DNA of 64,000 bases from Spirodela intermedia. Taxonomy: Eukaryota; Streptophyta; Magnoliopsida; Alismatales; Araceae. Under the pieces are notes generated by a model. It was not told the origin of the DNA. It was given only the letters and a program-made list of their open reading frames with translations, and searched no databases. This document shows, one piece after another, positions 36,329-47,951 of this stretch (positions are counted from its first letter, which is position 1; each line of letters starts with the position of its first letter). The position numbers and the translations under genes are program-made. The DNA lies in contig LR746264.1 in the NCBI GenBank assembly GCA_902729315.2, positions 4,427,878-4,491,877 of the forward strand. The letters are read 5' to 3'.

Positions 36329-38589
36329 CAAAGAGGCCGGCTCCGGCACGTCGCGTCGGAAAGACATAAACCTCCAGGTGGAGAGACGGATGGTTTCCTA
36401 ACCCTCTGCAGAGGCATTTCGTCATACACCCAACTTGCGTGCCCCGGGGGTCTCCCCCATCTCCGGCACGCGGTGGTGCTGCTCCGCTGCCGTCGGCAAC
36501 CCCACTTTAGAGAATTACGGCCAGAATCCCGATGAGCGGCGCTCCGGCGGCGGGAATTACCTCCACTCTGGACTTCCCAACGCCGTGGACGCAAGAGACT
36601 GGAGAGAAGGTTATTCTAATCCGCAGCCCTTCGAAAATTACCCCTTTTCCGACATTCTTTTTCCGTCATTTAACCGCACAGGGAATTTTAATTTAATTAA
36701 ATTGGATCAATTTCTGAGTCATCCTCGATTCAATTTCAAATTATGATGCGCAAAAATAAACTGGGTGATCCACTCGACCAATGAAGAAGATGAAAGCGAA
36801 ACGATTCCGCCGAACATTAGAATTCATTTGACAAGATAAATTCCCATGCATTTTCAATTATTTTTAATGCCCGGTTCATTGAACGGCTAGTCAGCTATCA
36901 GCATTGACAAGATTAATATTTATGGCCGAAATAATCTACCTATGAAGAAAAAATCGCAATCAGCTATCAGCATTTACAAAATGCCCAATTCAGGATGAAA
37001 ATCAAAATATTTTAACCAAAAGGCGGGGGGGGGGGGGGAATCTCAGCTATAATATGGCAAGAGAAATGGGAAAAATTTATTATAAATTTTTAGTGAGTAT
37101 ATTGCAACAAAACTTAGATCTAAAGAGAACCCACATTTTATACCAATAATCATCAAATGGGCACGAATCAAATCGTCACTTTAAGGACTGGAGTGCCATT
37201 AATCCGATGCAGCAGGGAGTGTCATATGATAAGTGACAGCAAAGTTAACAGCAATAATAAGGCGATAATGTGGGGAGCATAGAACCTGCGGAGTCCGCGT
37301 CGGTTGATGTGGATGGAAATGAAGCTCCAGTAAATATCGAACAATGGAAAGGATGAATTGGAAAGCTTAAACGAGATACGGCGGATTTGACCGCATAAAT
37401 GAGTCGACATAGGTCAGATTTATCCTTTCAAAATGTCAATAGAGTGCGGATTAGTATAAGAGACTGCCCATCGAGACGCTTTGACGCGAATTTTGGGTGA
37501 TGGGTGTGTGACATAGGTGCTTGGGAGATGGAACGGGGGTTGACTGTTTTCTAATGTCGTCATGAGCGGCAGCGCTGGCGGGGGTCCGGTGGAGACGGAG
37601 AACAGCTAAGGGAACAGTGAGGGCACCGGGTGAGCCACAATGGACGATGGCGTGGGGATGGGAAGGCGGTGGGCCCCCGCAGTAGGTTCCCGTCCCGTTC
37701 CCGACGGCGCTGCTCGGTGGAGCGGCGGTGGTCATTGCAGGCGCCGCCCGGCTGCGTCACCGCTGACGGCAGCGAGGAATGCGACGTCGACGCCGTTGTA
37801 CCGCATAGCCCCTCCCTCAGATAGAACTCAGAGAGACCCAATCTGGACGTAAGCACAGCCATGGGACCCCGCTAGAATCTCTCTTCCCCAACAGAAACCC
37901 TACAGCAAGGGAGAGAGAGAGAGATGATGGAAACATCGGCAAGGACGGAGATTTATCGGTAATTTATGAACTATGTGGATATTTTAAACCAGAATCTCTA
38001 TCGTTAAACACGCCGCTCTACGTAGAGAGAGAGAGAAGGGCCAGCGCAGTGTGCGAGGAAATATGTGAACATGGCGAGAATCGGGTCAACGTGTGGCGAC
38101 AGAGCCCAGAGAGACACGTGCCAGGTCGCCCCCCCCCCCCAACTAGTTCACGCCAGGGGACTCAGATGAGATGGCGGCGCCGCCGGTCACCCTCCAAGGA
38201 GAAGCCGCGTCACCGGCGGTGACGACCGGAGGAGGGGAGGAGAAAGGAATCGCATCAGCCTTGGAGAGGATGTACTGTTGAAGTATTCTGCAGCACCACG
38301 GTTGACTAATACTCTCCTCTTTCATCTCGCCACCGACAGCACCTCGACGCCAGCCCCGACAAGGGGAAGCTTCGCAGTATACAGCACCACTCTTCCGTGC
38401 TTTCACGTCTGGAGAGAGATAGAGATAGAGGGAAGGACAACTAGGCGGTCTGATCTTTGTTTGCTTCAGAAGCAACGCCCCTCCCTCCTCCTCCTCTGCC
38501 CATTCGGATCTTGAGAATCCGGGCATCAAGAATCGATAGGCCGTACGAAACAAATGGACAAAACTCAACTCAATTTCTGCATTTCCTCG
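36130..38589. other. GC-rich block B, copy 1, function unknown
   Basis: Follows the gypsy 3' LTR and matches 42460-44709. It has three GC-rich parts (about 36270-36600, 37480-37860, 38080-38510) separated by AT-rich DNA, a (GA)n tract at 36291-36325 and poly-G/poly-C runs near 37023-37038 and 38129-38139. Frames of 60-228 codons exist on both strands, but they differ between the two copies and match no family I know. It might be an old gene 5' region or non-coding repeat. Confidence 0.4.
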
Positions 38590-38983
38590 TCGCCTGCTCC
38601 TCCTCCTGTAACTGGCCGGCCGACGATGGGTCTCCTCCATCGACGTCAACGTGGTCCCTGCGAACGTCATAGTGACCACCACCTTCGTTGACATGCACTG
38701 CCGCTGCCGGCGTTGACCGAGGCCTGGCGCCGGTCCGATGAAGCTTCCCAGAAGAACTTCGCGACGTGGAACGCGATGATAACCGGCTACGTACGTGGCG
38801 GCCGCCCTGAATCCACCGTCAATCTCCACCTACATGGCGGCGGCTTCCCTGGCACCGAACCAGATCACGCTGGCCAACCTGTTCTCGGCCTTCGCCAGCA
38901 TGGGGGCTCTGGAGCGGGGGAAAGAAGTACACATTGACCCAAGTGCGGAGAGATCACCCTCGCTTGCCTGGTCTTCGTCATGG
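38590..38983 (+). pseudogene. PPR pseudogene fragment (duplicate of the 25.65-kb gene)
   Basis: Closely matches the functional PPR gene from 26408 to about 26868, roughly residues 252-405. Recognisable shared stretches include ATWNAMITGYVRGGRPES. It is broken by small frameshifting indels: one near 38707, where the CRCG segment loses a base, one near 38825, and a deletion of about 60-65 bases corresponding to about 26764-26825. There is no start codon region, no E domain and no stop in register. After 38983 the sequence turns abruptly into gypsy LTR. It cannot encode a working PPR protein. Confidence 0.9.
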
Positions 38984-39913
38984 CATGTAATGAAAGACAA
39001 AGTACCAACAGGCGCAAGGTGAGATGCCAACGAGCACATGTGCAGTGTTAACAAACGCGTATGCACACTCAAGCAATGGCAGGTGGAGCACTAGTGATCA
39101 TCAGGCAAAGTGTCGTGGGACGTTTTTACCTATCCCCACCCTCTCTTCCATTGCGATAGGCAGCAACATGGTGTTCTCTTCTCCAATCAGCATAACTCTT
39201 TAGTGTGAAGTAGGGTTATCTTCCTCTTTCAATTTGAGTACTTCCACTAAGGCCCACGAAACTCACGGTTGCTTAGTATCAACGAGACTACTAAGGCTGG
39301 CACACAAGGGACCAACTTGAGGTGCACTTTATAGTTAGTCATGTACGAACTAGTATCAGAGGAAATTGATTGCTTCTTAGTAAAAGAGAGTGATAATTAG
39401 ATAAAGCAAACTCGTGGCCAAAGACTTACCCAACTGAAAGAAACGATTTCAAGTGTTGTTGACGAGTGCTTGGAGAACATCTAAGCAATTTCAAGTGACT
39501 TAGTCACCAACTCAAACTCACTATAGGTAGATAATTTTGAAGCATAGAACTTGCACAAGACATATTGAGGCCTCACTAGTAATGTAGTGCTCAAGCACTC
39601 CTTGGGTGGTCTGCCACAAGTGGGTAGTGCATTGAATCAAAAAGTCTTAGTACCTAAGGTGTTTAGAGTGTTTACAAAGTTGAGGAATCATAAAAAAAAT
39701 TGTGCAACTCAGTTTATTATTTCTAGCAATGCAGATGCTAAAGGATAGTTATGTTGACAAGCATATATCTCTCATGCAATGTTAAATTTTGGTGAAGGAT
39801 GTAGACAAAAGACTAAGCAAAGACATTGAAAAGATATTCATTTGAGAAGATGTAATAGTACAATGTGTACTAGTAACATTTGTAAAACGAAACTAATCTA
39901 TATCAATGCCAAC
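38984..39913 (+). mobile_element. Gypsy family B remnant in copy 2: LTR end, primer site, gag
   Basis: Matches 28508-29995 with some internal gaps. It includes the LTR tail, a primer-binding site TAGTATCAGAGG at 39351-39362, and capsid sequence around 39600-39800 with stops. The match ends at ATCAATGCCAAC, which also occurs at 30048-30059 in copy 1. Confidence 0.75.
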
Positions 39914-41806
39914 TGTTGGATTTCATCCTACACTAGATTGATCGTCAGATTACAAATGACTGATTAACAAGGTCATCTACCTTGAAGATTCACCCAAAAT
40001 CTCTGGTTTAGATTCATGGTCATAAGAGGCCCACAGCTATTAAATGGGACAGTTCCCTCAAATAATTAAATTACAAGTTAATTTCCCCCACAAATATATG
40101 AAAAAGAGTTCACCATGGGCGATCTTCTAGGTACGATGTAGACTTTAATATTTTTGTATCACTAATGAAGAGGATGTCATGTACTTGTAAGTAGTTGTCA
40201 TCCTCTTCTTGTCCAAATATTGGTTGGGTATTGGAGGCCCTTCAAGCTTCAGTAGAGTTGAGGAGGATAATTCAATGATGTTGCAGTCCTCATATTAAAG
40301 TCTTGACATCCTTTGAGTAACCAATACGAACTTGTCTCTTGCTTAAAATATATGAGAGAGCTAGAGTTCAATAGTATGAGGATAAAATGGTGTCTTATAG
40401 ATGAATCTCATGTTGGAAGGTAAATTCAAACCATTGATAAACTGATACAACATGTCATTAATATAATGTAGATATCCTCAAGAGAAATTAATATGTTATT
40501 CTTTTATTACTTAATGTTCCTAACCAAATCATGTTAGTTCATGTTGATCCATTATAGATCATATGTCTTTAGAGTAGAACCAATAGGAATCCAATATCTT
40601 CGAAATATAGAAGATGGTAGATATCCAAATAAGATGAGAAATTTACATTCAAATTACATTTAAATCACCTCAAATAAAATATAATCACTAAGTTAATACA
40701 TTGAGTGTTGATATCAATATCTATGATCATGATCTTGATGATTTGTGATATATAAAATAATTTTTAAGGTATATTCATAAATATTTAGAAAATTATATTT
40801 CTCTAACTAAATGATGTGAATTCAATCAATTGAATTGACATGAAAAGCACACAAAAGTAAAAATGTGATATCACTAAAACACAATAGACTAAGTAGGTTT
40901 TTATACACATATTTCATACCTTGCTGTCTTGTTGATTTTTTATGTGCTCATCGTCACTTTCAAATCGTGACAAATTAAAGGTCACTAGTACACTAATGAA
41001 GTAACAAAAAAATTAAAACTCAAATGATTATTTTTGGATACTAAAATGACTAAGATATCTTAGAGTATAAAGAGGGCGAACTAAAAATAAACCAAGGTTA
41101 ACATTGAACAATGATATTTTCATTTACATTATTCACTCAAGCTTGAGAAGAAGATCTTACTCAATCATCTACAACAAAATAACTACACATCTCAAAGAGA
41201 GAATCAAAGCTTCATCCTACTCAATTTTCTGTGACAATTTACGAAGCATATAATTATGCTACAGGTTGTCCCTATCTATTATGCATTAAGATAATTTGGG
41301 TGGTGAGTGGAGATAAGGTAAGACTGAGGCACGAGGTATTGAAAGACAAAATGTGTCCACAAGAGTATTGTTATCTGAAGATAAGTGTATATTATCTTAG
41401 ACATATGGTGTTGAAAGTCGAGACCTATTCTTGAGGAGTGAAATTTCTATGGAAATCAAATAATACTATTTAGGAGAGCTGAGCCCATGAAGTCAACTAT
41501 ATTTCTAGAGATAAATTGTGAAAATATAATATAAAGATCCTCTGATACTAAATGTAGCCCAATAAAGGGTAAACAAGTATAAAAATCTATATGTCCATCA
41601 TTATTATGATTGAGAGAAAGAGACCAAATTGACCTCATAACAAAAAGAAGAGAATTATGTCAATTTACATATATATAAAATAGATTGTGTTAGAACATGT
41701 GTTTACACATATATACATAGACAAATCACTATAAAAAATAAGAAAATAGAAAAAATAAATTTAACTCTTTTTCTTGGTACTTCACTTAATCACATCAAAC
41801 CCAACA
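39914..41806. other. Unassigned 1.9-kb stretch in duplication copy 2
   Basis: AT-rich sequence with no counterpart in copy 1. Its ends read TGTTGG and CCAACA, a 6-bp inverted pair typical of LTR termini, but I see no matching target duplication. A 67-codon frame at 41231-41434 has no known domain. It could be a solo LTR or DNA brought in with a deletion. Confidence 0.3.
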
Positions 41807-41829
41807 CAACTAACATAAAAAAAGATTAC

Positions 41830-42460
41830 AATAGACTCCCATGAACACCAAGAGTTACTAGCATGAGATGCAATGAGCTGACATGACCCGTCACACCAAT
41901 GGCATGAGATAGCATGATGTTAGTACAACAAGGACATGACAGAACAACACAAGAGTGTAAAGGAGGAGGAGGTATATACCGATATGATCCAAATGCCAGC
42001 ATGGTGCAGGTTGTATGGGGGTGCACAAAGGTGCACGGCACAATGTGGTGTAGGCATGTAAGCAACATCAAGTCATTCTCTAATCAGACAAGCATATTTC
42101 ATGATGGAAGTCTAAGTGTCAATAGGCAGACACAAAATGCCAATGGGCGTGTTCATACACTCAAACAAAAAGAAGCCAAGTGTCAATCATCTGAAGGTGA
42201 AGTGTTGTGTGATAGTTCACTTGTCTTACTCTCCCCTATAAATAGTGGGACCCACAACCACAATGGGCCTTGACTCACTTGTTCTTTACGTCTCCTATTA
42301 ATGTAGCTTCTTAATGTAAAGTAAGGTTGAATCTTTCTTCGAGTTTTAGTGTTTAACAAACCCGATAGATCTCACGGGTGCTTGAAGTCGGGGAGACTAC
42401 TACAGCCAACATACATGGGGACGACTTGATGTCCAATCCGCAGCTAACCATGTGACCTGG
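41830..42460 (+). mobile_element. Gypsy family B LTR in copy 2
   Basis: Aligns with 35540-36130, sharing CTAGCATGAG, ATGTTAGTAC, GTGTCAATCATCTGAAG and GAAGTCGGGGAGACT. It also aligns more weakly with the 5' LTR at 28200-28868. No coding capacity. Confidence 0.7.
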
Positions 42461-44709
42461 TTGAAAGGTTATGAGTAAATTTTCTGTGTAAAACGAAAGG
42501 TTGTTTGTGTTCCGAGCCTAAAGATCTTGTAATCTTTTATACCACCAAGCCTACTTATAAGTGGTAAATGAGGAGACAAAAGGTCAATGTCGTGTCCCAA
42601 ACAAGAGTCTCAATAAAGAGAGTTCGTAGGCGCCGCCTGGGGAAACCATGGAGAGTGAGAGAGAGAGAGACGTCTATGGCTGGGAAAGTAAAGATAGAGA
42701 GGGATGGAAAGAGAGAGTCAGACAGGGTGGCCCCGGCCCGTCGCGTCGCGAAGACACAAACCTGAAGGTGGAGAAACGGATGGTTTCCAAACCTTCCGCT
42801 GAGGCATCTCGTCATACACCCACCTTGCGTGCCCCAAGGGTCTCCCCCATCTCGGGCACGCGGCGGCGCTGCTCCACTCCCGTCGTCAACCCCACTTAGA
42901 GAATTACGACGGACGTCGCCTCGGCGGCAGGAATCACCTCCACTCCGCACTTCCCAACGCCGTGGACGGAAGAGATTAGAGAGCGGGTTACTCTAATACG
43001 TGGCCATTTGAAAACTACCCCTTTTCCGACATTTATTTCGGTCATTTAATCGCGCAGAGAATTTTAATTTAATTAAAACTGGATCAAGTCGACCAATGAA
43101 CAAGATGAAAACAAAACCATTCCACCGAACATTCAAATTCATTTTACAAAAATTCTCATGCATTTTCAATTTTTTTTAATGCCCAACTCATTGAACCCCG
43201 AGTGATTAATATCTATGGCCGAAATAATCTACCTCTGAAGAAAAAGTCTATTTTCTAGGATGAAAATGCCCAATTCAGGATGAAAAACAAAATCCTTTAA
43301 CGAAAAGGGGGGGAAATCTAAGCTATATATGGCAAGGTAAATGGGAAATTTTTATCATAAATTCTTAGTGACCGACTCCGAGATACCCGTGAATAAAAAA
43401 AAGTATGATGCAATGGAGTGCGGATTAGTGTCAGAAACAGAGCCAATCGAGACGTCTTGACAAGAATTTTGGGTGATGGGGTGTGTGACGTAGATGCATG
43501 GGAGATGGGATGGGAGTTGCCTTCACTCTGACGCTGTCATCGGCGGCGCCGCCGGGGGGGGTTCCGGAGGAGACGGAGGACAGCGAAGTCAACAGCGAGG
43601 GCACCCGGTGAGTCACAGTGGACGGTAGCGTGGGGATTGGGCGGGCGGTGGGCCTTCGCTATAGATACCCGTCGTGTTCCCGACGGTGCTGATCGGCAGA
43701 GCGGCGGCGTTCATTGGCGTCGCCGTCCGGCTGCCACACCGTCGACGGCTGCGAGGAATGCGACGCCGACGCCGACGCCGTTGCACCGGATAGCCCCTCC
43801 CTCAGATGTGACACAGAGATAGGCAATCTGGACGAAAGCACAGCCATGCGAGCACGCTAGAACCTCCCTTCCATGACAGAAACCCTACACCAAGAGAGAA
43901 AGAGATGACGGAAGCATCGACAAGGACGGAGCTTTATTGATAATTTATGAGCTATGTGGATATTTTAAACCAGAGATCTTAGTCGTTAAACACGCCGCTC
44001 TACGTAGAGAGAGAGAGAGAGAGACAGGCCAGTGCAGTGTGTGAGGAAACATACGAGCTTGGCGTGAATCGGGTCAACGTGTGGCGGCCAAGCCCAGAGT
44101 GACGCATGCCAGCTCCCCAACTGGTTCACGCCATGGAGCTCAGATGAGACAGGCGGCGCCGCCCGTCACCCCCCAAAGAGAAGCCACGTCGCCGGCGGCG
44201 ACGACCGGAGGAGGTGAGGAGAAAGGAATCACTTATGTCATCAGCCTTGGAGAGGGACCTACTGTTGGAGTTTTCTGCGGTCGGCTCACCACGGTTAACT
44301 TCTCTCTCCTCTTTCCTCTCGCCGCCGGCAACACCTCGACGTCAGCGCCGACGAGGGGAATCTTCGCGGTATACAGCACCACTCTCCCATGTCTTCACGT
44401 CTGAAGAGAGATAGATAGATAGAGATATAGAGAGAGAGAGAGAGAGAGAGAGAGTCCTTGGAGCTTTCCGGACTTCTCAAAAAACACATGTTTTAGGGTT
44501 TAATCGAGTGTACAGCAGCTAAGCACGTCGTCTGGGGATGGGGAAGGACGAGTAGGTGGTCTGATCTTGGCTTGCTTCAGAAGCAACCCCCCCACCTCCA
44601 ATCCTTCATCCTCTACACATTCGGATCTTGAAAATCCGGGCTTCAAGAATCGATAAGCCCAACGAAACAAGTGGAGAAAAATCAGCTCAATTTCTTCATT
44701 TCTGCCTCG
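42460..44709. other. GC-rich block B, copy 2, function unknown
   Basis: Matches 36130-38589 with many substitutions and indels. Conserved parts include the CCGCCTGGGGAAACCATGGAG stretch near 42632, GTCTCCCCCATCTC near 42840, and ATACAGCACCACTCT near 44371. It has (GA)n tracts near 44010-44023 and 44429-44454. No reading frame is kept between the two copies, which argues against a protein-coding role now. Confidence 0.4.
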
Positions 44710-45517
44710 CTTTCCCATGAAAAATGTGCACATTTTTCCATTCGAAACCGCTGCTCAACGATCAGCTGGTTTCACTGAAAACGGCGGTGATGACGTAGAA
44801 TATGGGGTCCTAAAGTCTCTGGGTCAACGTAGAAGACCCTAGACTGAGACATTCAACATTTTTGCAGAATATCACGGGTTTGACCCAGAAAATGCTAGTG
44901 GAAGGTGTGAACTAGCGTAGTCGGTCTTGAAAGTTTTAGAATGTGAAAAATAGCAAAAAAATCGTTTCTTTTTCGCTTAAAGCTTCACTATTCTTCTATA
45001 ATACGGATTCTAGTGTCGTGCATCACATCCAGCTAATACTGGGCTCATTTTTTAGAGAGAGAAATATTTGTGTTTATACTTTTCTTGGGGAGAAGGCAAT
45101 ATTTTTGAACCTCCATTCATGCACAATACCTTATTTAAATGTCCTTTTCATTATGTAAACATATCCGACCGAGAAAATATAAATGCATCTCACATTCAGA
45201 CTTCTTTGGGGGGTCGCTGTTACTGTTACGAGAGTCAAGGTACATTAATCTTCCACGAGGAATTGATCTCACGCCGTCACGGTCAGAGACTGATAAGAGT
45301 ATCCGTTAGTAGCGCCGCCGCATAAGGATTCCGCGTTCAGCCCGCCGTCACCACCTCCAGCTGTTCCAGAGGAAGACAGGGTGCGAACATCTGATGGATT
45401 TGGGATACGGAGTCATGGGACAGCGGTCACCAGCTCAGCATCTTTCCTTTTCTATCCGTTGGCTTGGCCGGTTTCCGTGTTCTTTCACCAACCTGTTCCA
45501 TCTGCCCACGGCATCCC

Positions 45518-45519
<2 letters not shown>

Positions 45520-45559
<40 letters not shown>

Positions 45560-45600
45560 GTTCTCGCTGTCGCTTTCTCCCTCTTTCTTCGTATATAAAT
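45520..45600 (+). promoter_or_regulatory. GT61 gene core promoter: (CT)n tract and TATA box
   Basis: A (CT)n run at 45520-45557 is followed by TATATAAAT at 45592-45600, about 138 bases before the start codon. That fits a short 5' UTR. The sequence from 44710 to 45520 shows no gene and is probably upstream promoter. Confidence 0.6.
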
Positions 45601-45737
45601 TGCTGGTGATCGAGGGTGTGGAGCGACAGGGATCTGAGGTCCCTTGTGCGGTGCGAGTTGCAGAGGCGGCGTTTTTATTGACTGGGTCTCCTGGATTCTG
45701 AGCGGTCGACTGCTTTCTGAAGAGGAAGACCAAGAAG

Positions 45738-47433
45738 ATGGTGCACCACAACCGGGCGTGGCCGCACCACCACAAGGGGGACGAGGAATGGCAGCTCCGG
45801 GAGTCCTGCGGCGGCATGAAGAAGCGGCGGCGCCACCTTCTCCGCCTCCTCTTTCTCTTCGTCCTCGTCTCCTGCAGCCTCCTCCTCGGCCCCCGCCTCT
45901 GCTTCGGCAGGCCCTTCTCCTCCTTCCTCTGTAAGCTCCTTCTTTCCTCCCCCAGTTCACGTATTCCTTCTTCCTTCTCCTTCCTCCTCTGATTCCGCCG
46001 GCGCTTTCCTTGTTTATCCAGTCTCTGAGCCGGAGCCCCTCTTCCCCTCCGGCGCCGCAGGCGACGTGAGCTGCTCCTCCTCGCCGGAGAACTCCATCTG
46101 CTGCGATCGCACCTCCAGTATCCGATCCGACGTCTGCGTTCTTCGGGGCGACGTCCGGACCAGTCCCTCCACCTCCTCTATCCTCCTCTTCGCCGGCGGG
46201 AACAACGCCTCCTCCTCCGGCGATGGTTCCCCCATCCGTGTGGAGAAGCTCCGGCCCTACACCCGGAAATGGGAGACCAGCGTGATGAGCACCATCCACG
46301 AGCTCGACCTCGTCGTCCTCAACAGTTCCGGCGGCGCTGGGGCAGCCGCCGCCGCCCACCGCTGCGACGTTGTCCACGGGGTCCCCGCCGTCGTCTTCTC
46401 CACTGGCGGCTACACCGGTAACCTCTACCACGAGTTCAACGACGGCCTCATCCCTCTGTTCATCACCTCCCTCCGCTACAACCGCCGCGTGGTCTTCGTC
46501 ATCCTCGAGTACCATTCATGGTGGCTCACCAAGTACGGCGACGTCCTCTCCCAACTCTCCGCCTTCCCCCCCATCGACTTCTCCGGCGACCACCGCACCC
46601 ACTGCTTCCCGGAGGTCACCGTCGGCCTGCGCATCCACGACGAGCTCGCCGTCGATCCCTCCCTCACCTACCCGGCGAACCAGACCATCCTCGACTTCCG
46701 CCGCCTCCTCGACGCCGCCTATCTCCCCCGCATCCAAGCCCTTCAACGCGCAGAGGAGAAGAAGAAGGCAGCAGCGGCGGCAGCGGCGGCGGCGGCACCT
46801 GCGGCGGTGGCGGATGAGGAGAAGTCGCCGCCGAAGCTGTTGATTATCTCCAGGAACGGGTCGAGGGGGCTGGAGAACGAGAAGGAGCTGAAGGAGCTCT
46901 GCGAGGAGATGGGTTTCAAGGTGGCGGTGCTGCTGCCGAAGAGGACGACGGAGCTGGCGAAGATCTACAGAAAACTGAACTCAAGCGACGCCATGGTGGG
47001 AGTCCACGGGGCGGCGATGACCCACCTGCTGTTCATGAGGCCGGGGGCCGTGTTCATCCAGGTGGTGCCGCTGGGGACCGCGTGGGCGGCGGAGGCCTAC
47101 TACGGCGACCCTGCGAAGAAGATGGGGCTCAAGTACATCCCCTACAGGATCAAGCCATCGGAGAGCTCTTTGTCTAGAGTTTACGAGAAGGACGACCCAG
47201 TTCTCAGAGACCCCACCGCCGTCGCCGGCAAGGGGTGGGAGGTGACGAAGAGGGTGTATCTCGATGGGCAGACTGTGCGGCTCGATCTGAACAGGTTTCT
47301 CAAGAGATTGACGCGCGCGTACCGGCACATCATGGCGAGGAGGATGGCGGAGGATCACTCCAGCTTGAGCTGGAACGAGAACTGGCTGACCCGCCAGCAG
47401 AGGGAGCAGCGACGACGCCGCTCGGCGATTTGA
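45738..47433 (+). CDS. Family 61 glycosyltransferase (xylan-type), two exons
   Basis: Predicted Golgi type II membrane enzyme that adds pentosyl residues to cell-wall xylan or related glycans; GT61 members include xylan arabinosyl- and xylosyltransferases. Exons 45738-45930 and 46022-47433 join in frame to 534 residues. The N-terminus is basic (MKKRRR), followed by one hydrophobic anchor at about 33-52. The GT61 core shows CDVVHGVPAVVFSTGGYTGNL at about 179-199 followed by the HEFND motif, LLIISRNGSRG near 336-346, and VHGAAMTH at 392-399, the conserved nucleotide-sugar site region. An Ala run (AAAAAAAAAA) near 318 is a low-complexity insertion common in GC-rich plant genes. The sugar donor cannot be told from sequence alone. 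Confidence 0.92.
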
Positions 47434-47951
47434 TGAAGCCGGAGAAACGCGTTCGGATTCTTGCGTATATTCATTCTTTTATGTGCATAGAACAAGATCA
47501 AAACCACTGTACTGTAATTCATTCCTTGAAGCTCAGCATTCATCGCTTCTGTAAAAATCATGAATCATACATACTCTCTCAAATGTTTCATCGGTCATCG
47601 CCGGAGTATTCCCCCTCTTACCCCCATCCTCCGCCGCCGTAGGAGCTTCTCTCCGGGGGGTCAGTGCTGACAGCGGCCTGAGGCTGCCGGGCAGCGGGGC
47701 ACGTGACACTCCCACGTACCGACACCAGCAGAGCATAGGGTAGGAGGCTGCGCTCAGACCGAATGAACTTTCTCTCTCTCTCTCTCTCCCCCCTCTTACT
47801 CCCTCTCTCTCTCAACCTCTCTCTCCAAGGAATTCAGCTCATACGCCGCCGATTGGATGCGGGAAGAATATAAATCGCAATTAATCTGGAGATAGAAGGC
47901 GCTAGCACGATTCCCGAGATGTTGATGGGCACGCTTCCCAATGAAGAAAGT

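Larger units (their letters stand above)
26408..38589 (+). repeat. Tandem segmental duplication, copy 1 (about 12.2 kb)
   Basis: Begins inside the PPR gene and contains its 3' part, the family B gypsy element and the GC-rich block at 36130-38589. It is followed directly by copy 2. The copy 1/copy 2 joint reads TTTCCTCGTCGCCTGCTCC at 38582-38600, fusing the end of the GC-rich block to PPR coding sequence. CCTCG occurs at all three relevant places: 26403-26407 in the PPR gene, 38585-38589 at the joint, and 44705-44709 at the far end. Confidence 0.8.
38590..44709 (+). repeat. Tandem segmental duplication, copy 2 (about 6.1 kb, deleted)
   Basis: Holds in the same order a PPR fragment (38590-38983), the end of the gypsy 5' LTR with primer site and gag (38984-39913), an unrelated stretch (39914-41806), gypsy LTR (41830-42460) and the second GC-rich block (42460-44709). 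Relative to copy 1 it lacks the sequence matching about 26870-28508 and about 29995-35510, including the solo LTR, the reverse transcriptase and the integrase. Confidence 0.8.

Noticed and set aside
38143-38829. 228-codon minus-strand frame across the duplication joint
   Set aside because: It spans the joint between block B and the PPR fragment, so it is a chance fusion. The PPR part is the antisense shadow.
39914-41806. DNA transposon with terminal inverted repeats
   Set aside because: Only six bases are inverted and no target duplication is present, so I left it as unassigned.
45427-46515. 362-codon minus-strand frame antisense to GT61
   Set aside because: Composition shadow of the GC-rich GT61 gene, including repeat-derived Arg-Glu runs from the CT tract.
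46066-47433. GT61 starting at 46066 as a single exon
   Set aside because: The codon at 46066 is GTG inside exon 2. A preceding exon at 45738-45930 joins in frame and supplies the ATG and membrane anchor.
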